Shown: positions 6,464-15,727, numbered from the stretch's first letter. The stretch is 16,761 nt of DNA from JAJBWD01 sp041670885 (GCA_041670885.1 JBAXYJ010000037.1:1-16761), one strand, 5' to 3'. Notes: generated by a model from the letters alone, not told the origin. A program made the numbers and translations.

Positions 6464-6492
6464 TTTACGATTTTTGTTTAAACCTTTAAAAT
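6464..6492 (+). promoter_or_regulatory. Probable promoter of the parE operon
   Basis: TTTACG (6464-6469), 17-base spacer, TAAAAT (6487-6492). The start near 6499 leaves a 26-base leader with AGGGTGAT before the parE ATG. The -35 matches consensus at four of six bases. Between the pseudogene start and this site I see only AT-rich sequence. Confidence 0.5.
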
Positions 6493-6524
6493 AATTATAT
6501 GAGAAAAAAAGATAGGGTGATAAT

Positions 6525-8450
6525 ATGTCATATGAAGTAACAGATTTAACATCATTAGAAAAATTAGAACCAGTAAGAATAAGACCGGGTATGTATATCG
6601 GGTCAACATCAGCAAAGGGGCTTCATCATTGCATATGGGAAATATTAGATAATGCCATAGATGAAATAACAAATGGATTTGGTGATAAGGCTACCATAAT
6701 ACTAAACAAAGATAAAAGTGTAACTGTTATAGATAATGGGAGAGGTATACCAACAGGTATTCATCCTGTAAAGAAAATATCAGGAGTTGAGATGGTATAT
6801 ACAGAGCTTCATACAGGAGGTAAGTTTAATAATAAAAATTATAAAACCTCAGGAGGACTTCACGGAGTGGGAGCTGCTGTTGTTAATGGATTATCAAAAT
6901 GGCTGGAAGTTGAAGTATATCAAAAAGGTAAGATATTCAGGCAGAGATTTGAGTATGCTTATGATCCTAAGTATAAGAGGAAAATGCCTGGAACTAAGGT
7001 AACAGAGCTTAAGGCAATTGGAGATACAAAAATAACCGGGACCAAAGTTAGCTTTTTGCCTGATGATGAAATATTCACATCAACAGAATTTAAATTTGAT
7101 TTAATAGATGAAAGGCTTCAGGAGCTGGCATTCCAGAACAAGGGAATAACTTTAGAGCTGGTTGATGACAGAGGAAACGAAAAGATAAGTAAGATATATC
7201 ATTCAGAAAGAGGACTGCTTGATTTTATCGACTATTTAAACGAAAGTAAGACTATACTGCATACAGATCCTATACTATTTGAAGGAGAAAAAGAAATTAA
7301 TGGCCTGCTTATTTCTGCGGAAATCTGCATGCAGTTTACGGATTCTACCACGGAATATATAGCAAGTTATGTAAATAATATTCCCATGACTGAAGCAGGT
7401 ACTCATGAAACGGGCTTTAAGGCAGGCATGACAAGAGCCTTTAAGGACATGGGGAAAAAACTTAATATTTTAAAGGATAAGGATTTTGATGGAAATGATT
7501 TAAGAGAGGGCTTAACTTCAATTCTTAAGGTTAAGATATCAAATCCGATTTTTGAAGGACAAACAAAAACAAAATTAGGAAATAATGAAGCTTATACTTT
7601 TATTAATGAAATTACATATATCAAATTGTCAGAGTGGATTGAAGATAACAGGGAAACAGCAGCTAATATTATAAACAATGCAGTAGATTCAGCTCTTCGC
7701 CGTGAGAAGATTAAGAAAATAAACGAAGCTGAAAAAAAGAAAATAGGAAAAGGTACCTCACCCTTAGCCGGTAAAATAGCTGTATGCACCCTTAAAATAC
7801 CGGAATATTGTGAGTTTATTGTAGTTGAGGGAGATTCTGCCGGAGGCTCTGCTAAACAGGCAAGAGACAGAAGGTTTCAGACAATTATGCCATCCAAGGG
7901 AAAGATAATGAATACAGAAAAGCAAAAGATAGAAAATGTTTTAGCCTCAGAGGAGCTTAAGATATTTAATACTGCTGTAGGAACCAGTATTCTGGATAAT
8001 TATAATGAAGGGGACCTGAAATATAATAAAATAATAATAATGTCAGATGCGGATGTTGATGGCTACCATATAAGGACGCTGTGGATGACATATATTTATA
8101 GATATATGAGGCCAATTATAACTAATGGACATTTATTCATTGCTCAGCCTCCCTTGTACAAGGTTTACAAAAATGATAAAAAGGGAGATAAAGTATTATA
8201 TGCTTATAGTGATTTTGAGCTGGAGGACGCAAAAAAGCAAATAGGAAATGGATTCCTTATTCAAAGATTTAAAGGACTTGGAGAGATGAATGCAGACCAG
8301 CTTTGGGATACTACATTAAATCCGGAAACCAGGACTCTTCAGAAGGTTACCATAGAAGATGCTGCAAAAGCTGAAAAAATGGTTTCTCTTCTAATGGGTG
8401 ATGTTGTTGAGCCCAGAAAAAACTATATGTATAAGTATGCTGAATTTTAA
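6525..8450 (+). CDS. parE: DNA topoisomerase IV subunit B
   Basis: ATP-binding subunit of a type IIA topoisomerase. The GHKL ATPase domain shows RPGMYIGST (20-28), WEILDNAIDE with E39 as general base, DNGRGIPT (70-77) and the ATP lid GGLHGVGAAVVN (110-121); QTKTKLGN (346-353) carries the transducer lysine. The TOPRIM domain has EGDSAGG (435-441), PSKGKIMN and SDADVDG (507-513) with metal-binding E435, D508 and D510; RFKGLGEM is at 581-588. The 641-residue length and the lack of the extra C-terminal insert fit both Gram-positive GyrB and ParE; I choose ParE because the partner's C-terminal domain lacks a GyrA box in the first blade. parC starts 11 bases after the stop. With ParC it would decatenate daughter chromosomes in the cytoplasm using ATP. 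Confidence 0.93.
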   Translation: MSYEVTDLTSLEKLEPVRIRPGMYIGSTSAKGLHHCIWEILDNAIDEITNGFGDKATIILNKDKSVTVIDNGRGIPTGIHPVKKISGVEMVYTELHTGGKFNNKNYKTSGGLHGVGAAVVNGLSKWLEVEVYQKGKIFRQRFEYAYDPKYKRKMPGTKVTELKAIGDTKITGTKVSFLPDDEIFTSTEFKFDLIDERLQELAFQNKGITLELVDDRGNEKISKIYHSERGLLDFIDYLNESKTILHTDPILFEGEKEINGLLISAEICMQFTDSTTEYIASYVNNIPMTEAGTHETGFKAGMTRAFKDMGKKLNILKDKDFDGNDLREGLTSILKVKISNPIFEGQTKTKLGNNEAYTFINEITYIKLSEWIEDNRETAANIINNAVDSALRREKIKKINEAEKKKIGKGTSPLAGKIAVCTLKIPEYCEFIVVEGDSAGGSAKQARDRRFQTIMPSKGKIMNTEKQKIENVLASEELKIFNTAVGTSILDNYNEGDLKYNKIIIMSDADVDGYHIRTLWMTYIYRYMRPIITNGHLFIAQPPLYKVYKNDKKGDKVLYAYSDFELEDAKKQIGNGFLIQRFKGLGEMNADQLWDTTLNPETRTLQKVTIEDAAKAEKMVSLLMGDVVEPRKNYMYKYAEF

Positions 8451-8461
8451 AAGGAGACTAA

Positions 8462-11344
8462 ATGGTTAAGAAGTTAAATATTCCAGAAGATAAAAATATT
8501 ATAGATATTCCTATAGAAGAGGCAATGCCGGAAAATTATCTTCCCTATGCAGTGGAAGTGGCAAAAGACAGAGCTCTTCCTGATGTGAGAGATGGATTAA
8601 AGCCTGTTCACAGGAGAATTTTATACGGAGCTTATCAGCTTAAGGCATATCCGGACAGACCTTACTATAAATCCGCCAGAATAGTAGGAGATATATTAGG
8701 TAAATATCATCCTCATGGTGATACCTCTGTATATGAATCCATGGTTATTATGGCCCAGGACTTTACAACTCGTGAGCCTTTAATCGATGGACATGGAAAC
8801 TGGGGTTCAATAGATGGTGACGGAGCCGCTGCCATGCGTTATACTGAGGCCAGACTTACTAAAATAGCTATGGAAATGCTTAGAGACTTGGATAAAGATG
8901 TTGTAAATATGGTCCCTAACTATTCAGATTCGGAAAAAGAGCCTGAAGTACTGCCGGCCAGATTTCCAAATCTTTTAGTAAACGGTGCCTTTGGAATTGC
9001 TGTAGGACTTGCAACTAATATACCTCCTCATAATCTGGGAGAGGTTATTGATGCTGCAATATATTCTATTGATAATAAATCATCAAAAATAGAAGATCTG
9101 CTGAAGTTTATTAAAGGACCGGATCTGCCAACAGGCGGTGTTATTATAGCAAAGGAATCCCTTCTTGATGCATACAGAACAGGAGAAGGAAAGGTTACCT
9201 TAAGAGCGAAATGCGAAATAGAGAGAATAGATAACGGGAAGCTGGCCATAGTAATTACTGAATTCCCATTTAGAAGAAATAAGGCAAGAATACTTGGCAT
9301 TATATCTGACATGACTGGAGATAAAAGACATCAAAAGGTATTAGAGCCAATTGCTGATATAAGAGATGAATCTGACAGAACAGGAATAAGATCAGTTATT
9401 GAATTTAAAAAATCAGTAGACTATGAGCAGGCAGAAAAGGTTCTTAAATATTTATATTCAAAAACTGATCTGCAGTCTAATTTATGCTTCAACATGGTAG
9501 CAATAGCAGACGGAAAGCCAAAAACACTTAGTCTTAAGGAAATACTGGATTATTATATAATTCATCAAAAAGAAGTAGTTACAAGAAGAACAAAAAAAGA
9601 GTTAGAAACAGCAGAGAGAAGATTTGAAATAATTGAGGGTTTTATTAAGGCCATATCTATTATGGATGAAATTATTAAGACTATAAGAGCATCTTCTTCA
9701 AAATCCAATGCTCATAAAAACTTAGTTGATAAATTTGATTTTACCGATATTCAGTCAGATGCTATATTGGAACTTATGTTATACAGACTTACAGGCCTTG
9801 AAATTACATCCTTTGAGAAGGAATACAAAGAACTTTCAAAAAAGATTAAAGGTCTTAAAAGAATATTGGAAAGCGAAAAAGAACTGGATAAGGTAATAAA
9901 AACAGATCTGATAGATATAAAAAATAAATATGGTAATAAAAGAAGAACAGAAATAATCAGAAATGAAGAGGAAGCAAAGATAGATAAGCAGGAGCTTATA
10001 CTAGTTGAGGATACTGTTGTTACGATATCCAAGGATGGATTTATAAAAATGATTCCTCTAAAAACCTATAACAGGTCTAATACAAATGTTGAGGATATTG
10101 AGTACAGGGAGGGAGATTTTAATAAATTCCTGCTTTTCTCAAATACACTGGATAATATTATACTATTTACAGATAGCGGTAATATGTATAAGTTAAAAGG
10201 AACAAATATTCCTGAATATAAATGGAAAGAAAAAGGAGAAAGATTAGACGAAATTATAAAAGGTATGGATTTAGGAAAGGAAAGCTTAGTTGCAGCTTAT
10301 TCTATATCAAATATGGTATCAAATAAGGATATAATTTTGATTACCTCAAACGGCACTGTTAAAAAGACACCTCTTTCTAAATTTGAATCAAATTATACTA
10401 AAATTATGGCTCTAAAGCTTAAAAAAGATGAAAAGCTGGTGTTTACATCACTTAGAGGAGAGGAAGAAGAAAGAGAAATATTTAATATTGAAACTGGTGA
10501 TGGTTTAACATTTACAATAGAGGAACCGGAACTGACCATATCAGAAAGGAATATTTTAGGAATAAATATGTTCTCGCTTCCGCCTAATAATCCTGTAATA
10601 AATGTAAGTATAGCTGATAATGCAGTTTATAAAACATTTAAATTAAATCTTGGTGAGGATGGCAAAATAAGAAAGATTGAAGACAGGAATTACTATAAGA
10701 GAAAAGGAATAAACTTATTTACAAATACATCCAGTAAAATTGTTTTGTTTACTTCTGACGGAAACTCCCATATAGTTGATGCTTTTATGCTGGAAAACCT
10801 GGAGGGAGAAATAGGAATAGAAAGCTTTATTGAAGGATTTAACAATAAAAAATGTTCTCTTTTAAATGCTGTATCAACCTATGATTTTAGTGAAAATATA
10901 GACCTGGTTTATTTTACCCAAAAGGGAATGGTAAAGAAAACTGCTTTCAGCGAGTATAATGCAGAATCCTATTCCTTCCCAGGGTATAAAATTAAAAAAG
11001 ATGATAAACTTATTGGAGTATCATTTTCTAAAGAAAAAGATGATGAGGTAATTCTTGTTTCAAAAAAAGGAATGTGCATAAGATTTGACCTTAGCTCAGT
11101 AAGCTTAATGGGAAGGATTGCATCCGGAGTAAATGGGTTGTCTTTAGAAGAAGATGATGAGCTGATTTTCTGCTGCATTTTAGAAAAAGAAAGTATATAT
11201 AATAAAATATTATTGAAATCATCCCAGGGATTTGAAAAGGAAATAAACATAGATGAGATAAAACACCAAAACAGGGCAGGAAAAGGTAAAAATATTTTCC
11301 TTGTGGTTTTTGATGAATATATAAAATATGTAGAACTAGGGTAG
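8462..11344 (+). CDS. parC: DNA topoisomerase IV subunit A
   Basis: DNA-cleaving subunit. The catalytic tyrosine is Y127 in AAAMRYTEA, with R126 beside it. The quinolone region reads GKYHPHGDTSVYESM: T88 stands at the E. coli GyrA Ser83 position and E92 at Asp87. The winged-helix and tower domains run to about residue 500, and a beta-pinwheel C-terminal domain fills the remaining 460 or so. At the point where gyrase carries its GyrA box, the first blade reads LKTYNRSNTNVEDIEYREGD, so the box needed for DNA wrapping is absent, supporting ParC over GyrA. A box-like QNRAGKG appears instead at 936-942, close to the C-terminus. AAGGAG precedes the ATG at normal spacing. At 960 residues it is longer than many Gram-positive ParC proteins (about 800-820). 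glpP begins only nine bases downstream. Confidence 0.92.
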   Translation: MVKKLNIPEDKNIIDIPIEEAMPENYLPYAVEVAKDRALPDVRDGLKPVHRRILYGAYQLKAYPDRPYYKSARIVGDILGKYHPHGDTSVYESMVIMAQDFTTREPLIDGHGNWGSIDGDGAAAMRYTEARLTKIAMEMLRDLDKDVVNMVPNYSDSEKEPEVLPARFPNLLVNGAFGIAVGLATNIPPHNLGEVIDAAIYSIDNKSSKIEDLLKFIKGPDLPTGGVIIAKESLLDAYRTGEGKVTLRAKCEIERIDNGKLAIVITEFPFRRNKARILGIISDMTGDKRHQKVLEPIADIRDESDRTGIRSVIEFKKSVDYEQAEKVLKYLYSKTDLQSNLCFNMVAIADGKPKTLSLKEILDYYIIHQKEVVTRRTKKELETAERRFEIIEGFIKAISIMDEIIKTIRASSSKSNAHKNLVDKFDFTDIQSDAILELMLYRLTGLEITSFEKEYKELSKKIKGLKRILESEKELDKVIKTDLIDIKNKYGNKRRTEIIRNEEEAKIDKQELILVEDTVVTISKDGFIKMIPLKTYNRSNTNVEDIEYREGDFNKFLLFSNTLDNIILFTDSGNMYKLKGTNIPEYKWKEKGERLDEIIKGMDLGKESLVAAYSISNMVSNKDIILITSNGTVKKTPLSKFESNYTKIMALKLKKDEKLVFTSLRGEEEEREIFNIETGDGLTFTIEEPELTISERNILGINMFSLPPNNPVINVSIADNAVYKTFKLNLGEDGKIRKIEDRNYYKRKGINLFTNTSSKIVLFTSDGNSHIVDAFMLENLEGEIGIESFIEGFNNKKCSLLNAVSTYDFSENIDLVYFTQKGMVKKTAFSEYNAESYSFPGYKIKKDDKLIGVSFSKEKDDEVILVSKKGMCIRFDLSSVSLMGRIASGVNGLSLEEDDELIFCCILEKESIYNKILLKSSQGFEKEINIDEIKHQNRAGKGKNIFLVVFDEYIKYVELG

Positions 11345-11353
11345 GTGAAACAT

Positions 11354-11911
11354 ATGATAGAAGATCTGCTGGCAGATAACCCAATAATAGCAGCAGTCAG
11401 AGATGAAGATGATTTAGAAAATGCAGTAAAAAGCAAAGCTAAAATAGTATTTGTACTGTTTGGAGATATAATAAACATTCCTGATATTTCAAAAAAACTT
11501 ATGGATAATAGTAAAAAAGTTTTTATTCATCTTGATATGATAGGCGGGCTTAAGGCTGATCAGGCAGGAGTGAAATTTATTAAAAAATATGTTAATCCAA
11601 GTGGTATAATAACAACTAAGACAGCCAACATAAAATATGGCAATCAGCAGGGGCTTATTACTATACAGAGAATGTTCATAGTAGATTCTCTCTCTTTTAA
11701 AACAGGTATAAAAAGCTTGAAAGATGTCAGCCCAAATGCCATTGAGGTCATGCCCGGCGTATCTGCTGACATAATTAAAAGAATAAGAGAAAAGGTTAAT
11801 CTGCCAATTATAGCAGGAGGACTGGTATCCCAAAAATCAGATATATATAGTGCACTAGATGCAGGGGCTGTTGCTATATCCACCACATGCAGAAAACTTT
11901 GGAATATGTAA
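11354..11911 (+). CDS. glpP: Glycerol-3-phosphate responsive antiterminator GlpP
   Basis: The 185-residue protein matches GlpP throughout: LLADNPIIAAVRDEDDLE at 5-22, VFVLFGDI, VFIHLDMIGGLKAD at 56-69, GIITTKTANI at 84-93, a QRMFIVDS segment at 105-112, IEVMPGV and PIIAGGLV at 151-158. It forms a TIM barrel that binds glycerol 3-phosphate and then prevents termination in leaders of glycerol genes. ATG at 11354 is preceded by AGGTGA at the right distance; a GTG at 11345 is also in frame but would leave no site. It follows parC by nine bases and precedes glpK by 55 bases. The glpP-glpK gap has no hairpin followed by T residues, so any GlpP-controlled leader must lie elsewhere (for example at glpD or glpF outside the window). 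Confidence 0.93.
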   Translation: MIEDLLADNPIIAAVRDEDDLENAVKSKAKIVFVLFGDIINIPDISKKLMDNSKKVFIHLDMIGGLKADQAGVKFIKKYVNPSGIITTKTANIKYGNQQGLITIQRMFIVDSLSFKTGIKSLKDVSPNAIEVMPGVSADIIKRIREKVNLPIIAGGLVSQKSDIYSALDAGAVAISTTCRKLWNM

Positions 11912-11966
11912 ATCTGAAAAAATTGTTTTATAATTAAATTATTTTTATATAAAAGGGGAAGATAGA

Positions 11967-13457
11967 ATGACAAAATATGTTATGTCTTTTGATCAGGGGA
12001 CTACCAGCTCTAGGTGTATCATATTTGACAAAACCGGTAAAATTGTAAGTCAGGCACAGAAAGAGTACACTCAAATTTATCCAAAGCCGGGCTGGGTTGA
12101 ACACAATCCGGAAGAAATCTGGTCATCACAGTATCAGGTTTCCAAAGAAGCTCTAAGCAGAGCAAATATTGATGCAGCTGATATAGCCGGAATTGGTATA
12201 ACAAATCAGAGGGAAACTACAATCGTATGGAATAAAATAACAGGAAAACCTGTGTATAATGCAATAGTATGGCAGTGCAGAAGGACATCCCATATTTGTG
12301 ACAAGTTAAAAGAAGAAGGAAAAGATAAAATATTCAGAGAAAAAACAGGGCTTGTACTGGATGCTTATTTTTCAGGAACAAAAATAAAATGGATACTGGA
12401 TAACGTAGAAGGTGCAAGAAGTGATGCTGAAAAAGGGAATCTGTTATTTGGTACTGTAGATACCTATCTTATATGGAAATTAACCGGCGGGAAAGTTCAT
12501 GTAACGGATTATACAAATGCCTCAAGAACACTTTTATTTAACATATATGATCTTAAGTGGGATAAAGAGCTGATAGATATATTAGATATTCCGGAAAGTA
12601 TTCTGCCGGAAGTTTTGCCTTCAAGTCATGTATACGGTTACACTGATGAAAATTTATTTGGCTGCAGAATACCAATATCCGGTATAGCAGGCGATCAGCA
12701 GGCAGCTTTATTTGGACAAACCTGTTTTGAAAATGGGATGGCTAAAAACACATACGGCACAGGCTGTTTTTTGTTATTAAATACCGGTGAAAAGCCAACA
12801 AAATCAAATAATGGACTATTAACAACAATAGCCTGGGGTTTAGACAATAAGGTATGCTATGCTCTAGAAGGAAGTGTGTTTATAGCAGGTGCTGCCATTT
12901 CCTGGCTTAGAGATGAACTTAAAATAATAAATAGTGCAAAAGAAACAGAGGAAATGGCTTCAAGCGTAAAAGACAGCGGCGGAGTATATCTGGTTCCTGC
13001 CTTTGTAGGGCTGGGAGCACCATACTGGGATCAGTATGCAAGAGGAACTATTGTAGGAATAACAAGAGGAACCGGCAGAGCTCATATTGTAAGGGCTACA
13101 CTTGAATCCTTGGCTTATCAGGTCTATGATGTACTTAGAGCCATGGAAGAGGACTCTGGTATTAAATTGAAATCCCTGAAGGTAGACGGAGGAGCCTGTA
13201 CAAATAACTTTTTAATGCAGTTTCAGTCAGATATATTAAATACTGAAGTTGAAAGACCGGAAGTTATTGAAACTACCGCATTAGGGGCAGCTTATTTAGC
13301 AGGGCTTGCTGTAGGGTTCTGGAAAGATAAAGAAGAAATAAAGAAATTTAGAAAAGTTCAGAGATGCTTTAAACCTAGCATGGGAGATGAAGAGAGAATT
13401 AATCTTAAAGCAGGCTGGATGGAAGCAGTTAAAAGATCAATGAACTGGGAGTATTAG
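11967..13457 (+). CDS. glpK: Glycerol kinase
   Basis: Phosphorylates glycerol to sn-glycerol 3-phosphate with ATP. The 496 residues show the FGGY fold: nucleotide loop DQGTTSSR (9-16), glycerol-binding R82-E83 in NQRET, Y134 in DAYFSGTKI, and D243-Q244 in GIAGDQQAALFG, followed by NTYGTGCF and LKVDGGACTNNFLMQFQSD. In Enterococcus and Bacillus enzymes a histidine in the motif YHF(F/Y)G is phosphorylated by HPr to activate the kinase; here that stretch is DENLFG, with Asn229 at the histidine position, so PTS-dependent activation seems absent. RBS AAGGGGAA precedes the ATG. No glycerol facilitator gene lies beside it. The DJ-1-like gene follows nine bases after the stop, indicating one transcript. 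Confidence 0.95.
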   Translation: MTKYVMSFDQGTTSSRCIIFDKTGKIVSQAQKEYTQIYPKPGWVEHNPEEIWSSQYQVSKEALSRANIDAADIAGIGITNQRETTIVWNKITGKPVYNAIVWQCRRTSHICDKLKEEGKDKIFREKTGLVLDAYFSGTKIKWILDNVEGARSDAEKGNLLFGTVDTYLIWKLTGGKVHVTDYTNASRTLLFNIYDLKWDKELIDILDIPESILPEVLPSSHVYGYTDENLFGCRIPISGIAGDQQAALFGQTCFENGMAKNTYGTGCFLLLNTGEKPTKSNNGLLTTIAWGLDNKVCYALEGSVFIAGAAISWLRDELKIINSAKETEEMASSVKDSGGVYLVPAFVGLGAPYWDQYARGTIVGITRGTGRAHIVRATLESLAYQVYDVLRAMEEDSGIKLKSLKVDGGACTNNFLMQFQSDILNTEVERPEVIETTALGAAYLAGLAVGFWKDKEEIKKFRKVQRCFKPSMGDEERINLKAGWMEAVKRSMNWEY

Positions 13458-13466
13458 GAGATAGTA

Positions 13467-14009
13467 ATGAAAAAGGTAATAGTATTTTTAGCAGATGGCT
13501 TTGAAGAAATAGAAGCATTGGCAGCAGTTGATATTCTAAGACGGGCAAATATTAAAACTGATATCTGCTCAGTTGGCGGAGAATACGTAAGGGGAGCTCA
13601 TGATATAACAGTAAAAGCAGATTTTAAGATTTGTAATATAAAAGATGAATATGATATGATAGTTTTGCCCGGCGGTATGCCAGGGACTTTAAATCTTATG
13701 GAAAATAAGCAGCTGATAAATTTAATAAAAGAATATAATAAAAGAAATAAATTTATAGCGGCTATCTGTGCTGCTCCAAAGGTTTTAAATAAAGCAGATG
13801 TTTTATCAGGTAAAAAAGTAACCTCATATCCGGGAGCCTTAGATAATATGTCCGGCTTTATTTATTCTGAAGACCAGGTTGTAACAAATGGAAATATTAT
13901 AACATCAAGAGGCCCAGGTACTGCAGTGGAATTTGCACTTAAAATTGTAAATATATTACAGGGAAAAGATGTAGAAATGTCTCTAAGAGAAGATTTAATA
14001 TTAAAATAA
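13467..14009 (+). CDS. DJ-1/PfpI (ThiJ) family protein
   Basis: The 180-residue protein has the DJ-1 glutamine-amidotransferase-like fold: ADGFEEIEA with the conserved E16, LPGGMPG at 67-73 and the nucleophile elbow AAICAAP with C101. The residue matching DJ-1 His126 lies in SYPG, so it is Tyr rather than His. Relatives such as YajL and DJ-1 have been linked to methylglyoxal or glyoxal detoxification and protein repair, though the activity is debated; YajL is of similar size. The place after glpK is suggestive, because unbalanced glycerol metabolism produces methylglyoxal, but this link is inference. GGAG precedes the ATG, and the stop overlaps the base of a terminator hairpin that ends the operon. 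Confidence 0.88.
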   Translation: MKKVIVFLADGFEEIEALAAVDILRRANIKTDICSVGGEYVRGAHDITVKADFKICNIKDEYDMIVLPGGMPGTLNLMENKQLINLIKEYNKRNKFIAAICAAPKVLNKADVLSGKKVTSYPGALDNMSGFIYSEDQVVTNGNIITSRGPGTAVEFALKIVNILQGKDVEMSLREDLILK

Positions 14010-14036
14010 AAATCGACAGCCGTCGATTTTTATTTT
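14003..14036. terminator. Bidirectional terminator between the DJ-1-like and gtrA-like genes
   Basis: GC core ATCGAC/GTCGAT with loop AGCC, extended by A and T runs to about 15 base pairs (14003-14017 with 14022-14036). It includes the stop of the DJ-1-like gene (14007-14009) and the stop of the convergent gene (14030-14032). T-rich sequence follows on both sides. Confidence 0.8.
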
Positions 14037-14452
14037 TCTCCAGCAGTATTCTTAAAAACAAAATGTTTATTTAAAAAGAAACTGAATATACCGGAAATTA
14101 CAGATGCAAAAAGCTTTGCCTCATTTGCCCATATTACCTTATTTATATTCATAATATTATTTATTGATATAAAGTATAATATATAGCTGTTAATAATCAT
14201 TGCAGAACCTAATACTACTATGTAAAGAAAATAAGAAGAATTTTTAGATTTGAAAGTAAATTTTCTGTTTAATAAATAACCATTGGAAGAATATACAATA
14301 AAGGAAATTATATTAAATATAATAAGCAGTCCGCCTTTATATACAGAAGTGATATACATAAGCAGATTTAAAATTGAAAAATCTATGAATACATTAGTGA
14401 TTCCAACAACTCCATATTTTATAAATTCTATAATGCTTTTATTTAATTTCAT
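14030..14452 (-). CDS. GtrA family membrane protein
   Basis: The 140 residues give four membrane helices with family marks: FIKYGVVGITNVFIDF at the start of helix 1, GYLLNRKFTFKSK after helix 2, and NKHFVFKN at the C-terminus. GtrA-type proteins are thought to move undecaprenyl-phosphate-linked sugars across the membrane or to assist cell-wall polysaccharide modification. No glycosyltransferase is next to it, so the substrate cannot be given. AGGAGG stands just before the ATG. It is convergent with the DJ-1-like gene and divergent from the M16 peptidase gene; the 68-base gap contains TATAAT-like elements on both strands but no clear -35. Confidence 0.88.
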   Translation of the reverse strand: MKLNKSIIEFIKYGVVGITNVFIDFSILNLLMYITSVYKGGLLIIFNIISFIVYSSNGYLLNRKFTFKSKNSSYFLYIVVLGSAMIINSYILYFISINNIMNINKVIWANEAKLFASVISGIFSFFLNKHFVFKNTAGEK

Positions 14453-14520
14453 ATATTCCTCCGGTAAATTATTATATAATTATGATAACTTAAATTATAA
14501 ACTTAAAGAAAGGGAAAAGA

Positions 14521-15705
14521 ATGGAAACTATAGAAATTAACAATAAATTAAAAATTAATTATATTTATAATGAAAACAAAATAACATCTTTTTCTATTGG
14601 CTTTGATGCCGGTGCATTAAATGAAGAGGGTTACCCATTAGGTACAGCCCATGCACTGGAGCATATGCTTTTTAAAAGGACGAAAAACAGAGATGAGGCT
14701 AAAATAAGCTCTGATATAGATAGGTTCTTTGGATTCTCAAATGCTATGACTAATTACCCTTATGCCATATATTATGGATCACTTCTGCCTGAGGACTTTG
14801 AAAAATGTCTTGATATTTATTCAGACATAATTAAATATCCTGTGTTTTTAGAAAAAGAATTAAAAGAAGAAATAAAAATTATAAAGGAAGAGCTTAGAGA
14901 GTGGAAGGATGATAATGATAAATTTCTGGAAGATGAAGCTTTTTATAATTCCTTTAAAAACAGGAGAATAAAATACCCCATAATTGGAGAAGAAGCGCAG
15001 CTTGACCTTATTGATACTTCTGCGTTATATTGCTTTTATGATAAATTTTATACCTCTTCAAACTGCATAATAACCATATCAACTAATTTAAATAAAGAAA
15101 AAGCTTTAGGATTAATAGAAAAATATTTTTCTGATTTTAATAGAAAATCAAAAAGCAGTACTCTAATAAATTATGAAAAGAATATTCCTGGAATATTTAT
15201 AAAGGATGATTTAAAATTAAATGGAGCTAAAATAAAATATTTGTTTGCCATATCGGATTTGGATAAAGAAGAAATATTTGCTTTTAAGGTGTTTGACTAT
15301 TTATTTGGAAGAGCAGGCAACGGAATTCTTTACAATCAGATTAGAACCAAGGAAGCTCTTTGTTATGATATTAATACAGAAGTTAAAAATGAAAAAGGAA
15401 TAAAGTTATACGCAATTAACATAAATGTTTCAAAAAAAAATATAGATAAAACTATGGAAATAATAAACAGCCTCATAGAAGGAGTAAAGTCAAAGGAATA
15501 TAAAACAGAGGAGATAAAAAAGTCTATTGAGAAAATCAGCTTTTTAAAAGCTATAAGACATGAAAAATCAGTTCTTCTATGTAATGATATAACTACAGAT
15601 ATATTGATGGAGACAGACGATAATATATATAATATAGATTCAAATAAAATAAGAGATACATTAAGCAAAGTATTAAAGGATGGGACAATACAGATAGTCT
15701 ATTAA
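14521..15705 (+). CDS. M16 family zinc metallopeptidase
   Basis: The inverted zinc motif HxxEH is present as H44-A-L-E47-H48, and the third zinc ligand is likely E124 in IIKEELREW, 76 residues after H48 as in mitochondrial processing peptidase beta. R/Y elements near the C-terminal half (YNQIRTKEALCYDI) match the conserved region of the second M16 domain. With 394 residues it is a single two-domain unit of the bacterial size (about 400-440), probably cytoplasmic because no signal peptide is visible. Its C-terminal region is somewhat short. AGGG lies about seven bases before the ATG. recJ follows 22 bases after the stop on the same strand. Substrates are unknown; M16 enzymes degrade or process peptides. 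Confidence 0.9.
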   Translation: METIEINNKLKINYIYNENKITSFSIGFDAGALNEEGYPLGTAHALEHMLFKRTKNRDEAKISSDIDRFFGFSNAMTNYPYAIYYGSLLPEDFEKCLDIYSDIIKYPVFLEKELKEEIKIIKEELREWKDDNDKFLEDEAFYNSFKNRRIKYPIIGEEAQLDLIDTSALYCFYDKFYTSSNCIITISTNLNKEKALGLIEKYFSDFNRKSKSSTLINYEKNIPGIFIKDDLKLNGAKIKYLFAISDLDKEEIFAFKVFDYLFGRAGNGILYNQIRTKEALCYDINTEVKNEKGIKLYAININVSKKNIDKTMEIINSLIEGVKSKEYKTEEIKKSIEKISFLKAIRHEKSVLLCNDITTDILMETDDNIYNIDSNKIRDTLSKVLKDGTIQIVY

Positions 15706-15727
15706 GGTAATCACGCAAGGAGAGTAA

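Noticed and set aside
10969..11478. Long minus-strand open frames opposite parC and glpP
   Set aside because: Their serine- and phenylalanine-rich products are the usual antisense shadows of lysine- and glutamate-rich genes, and the plus-strand genes are certain.
11923..11951. Promoter-like TTGTTT and TATATA with 17-base spacer before glpK
   Set aside because: The predicted start would fall inside or beyond the ribosome binding site of glpK; in AT-rich spacers such matches occur by chance.
11912..11966. GlpP-controlled leader terminator before glpK
   Set aside because: Looked for and not found: the 55-base gap contains no hairpin with a following T run.
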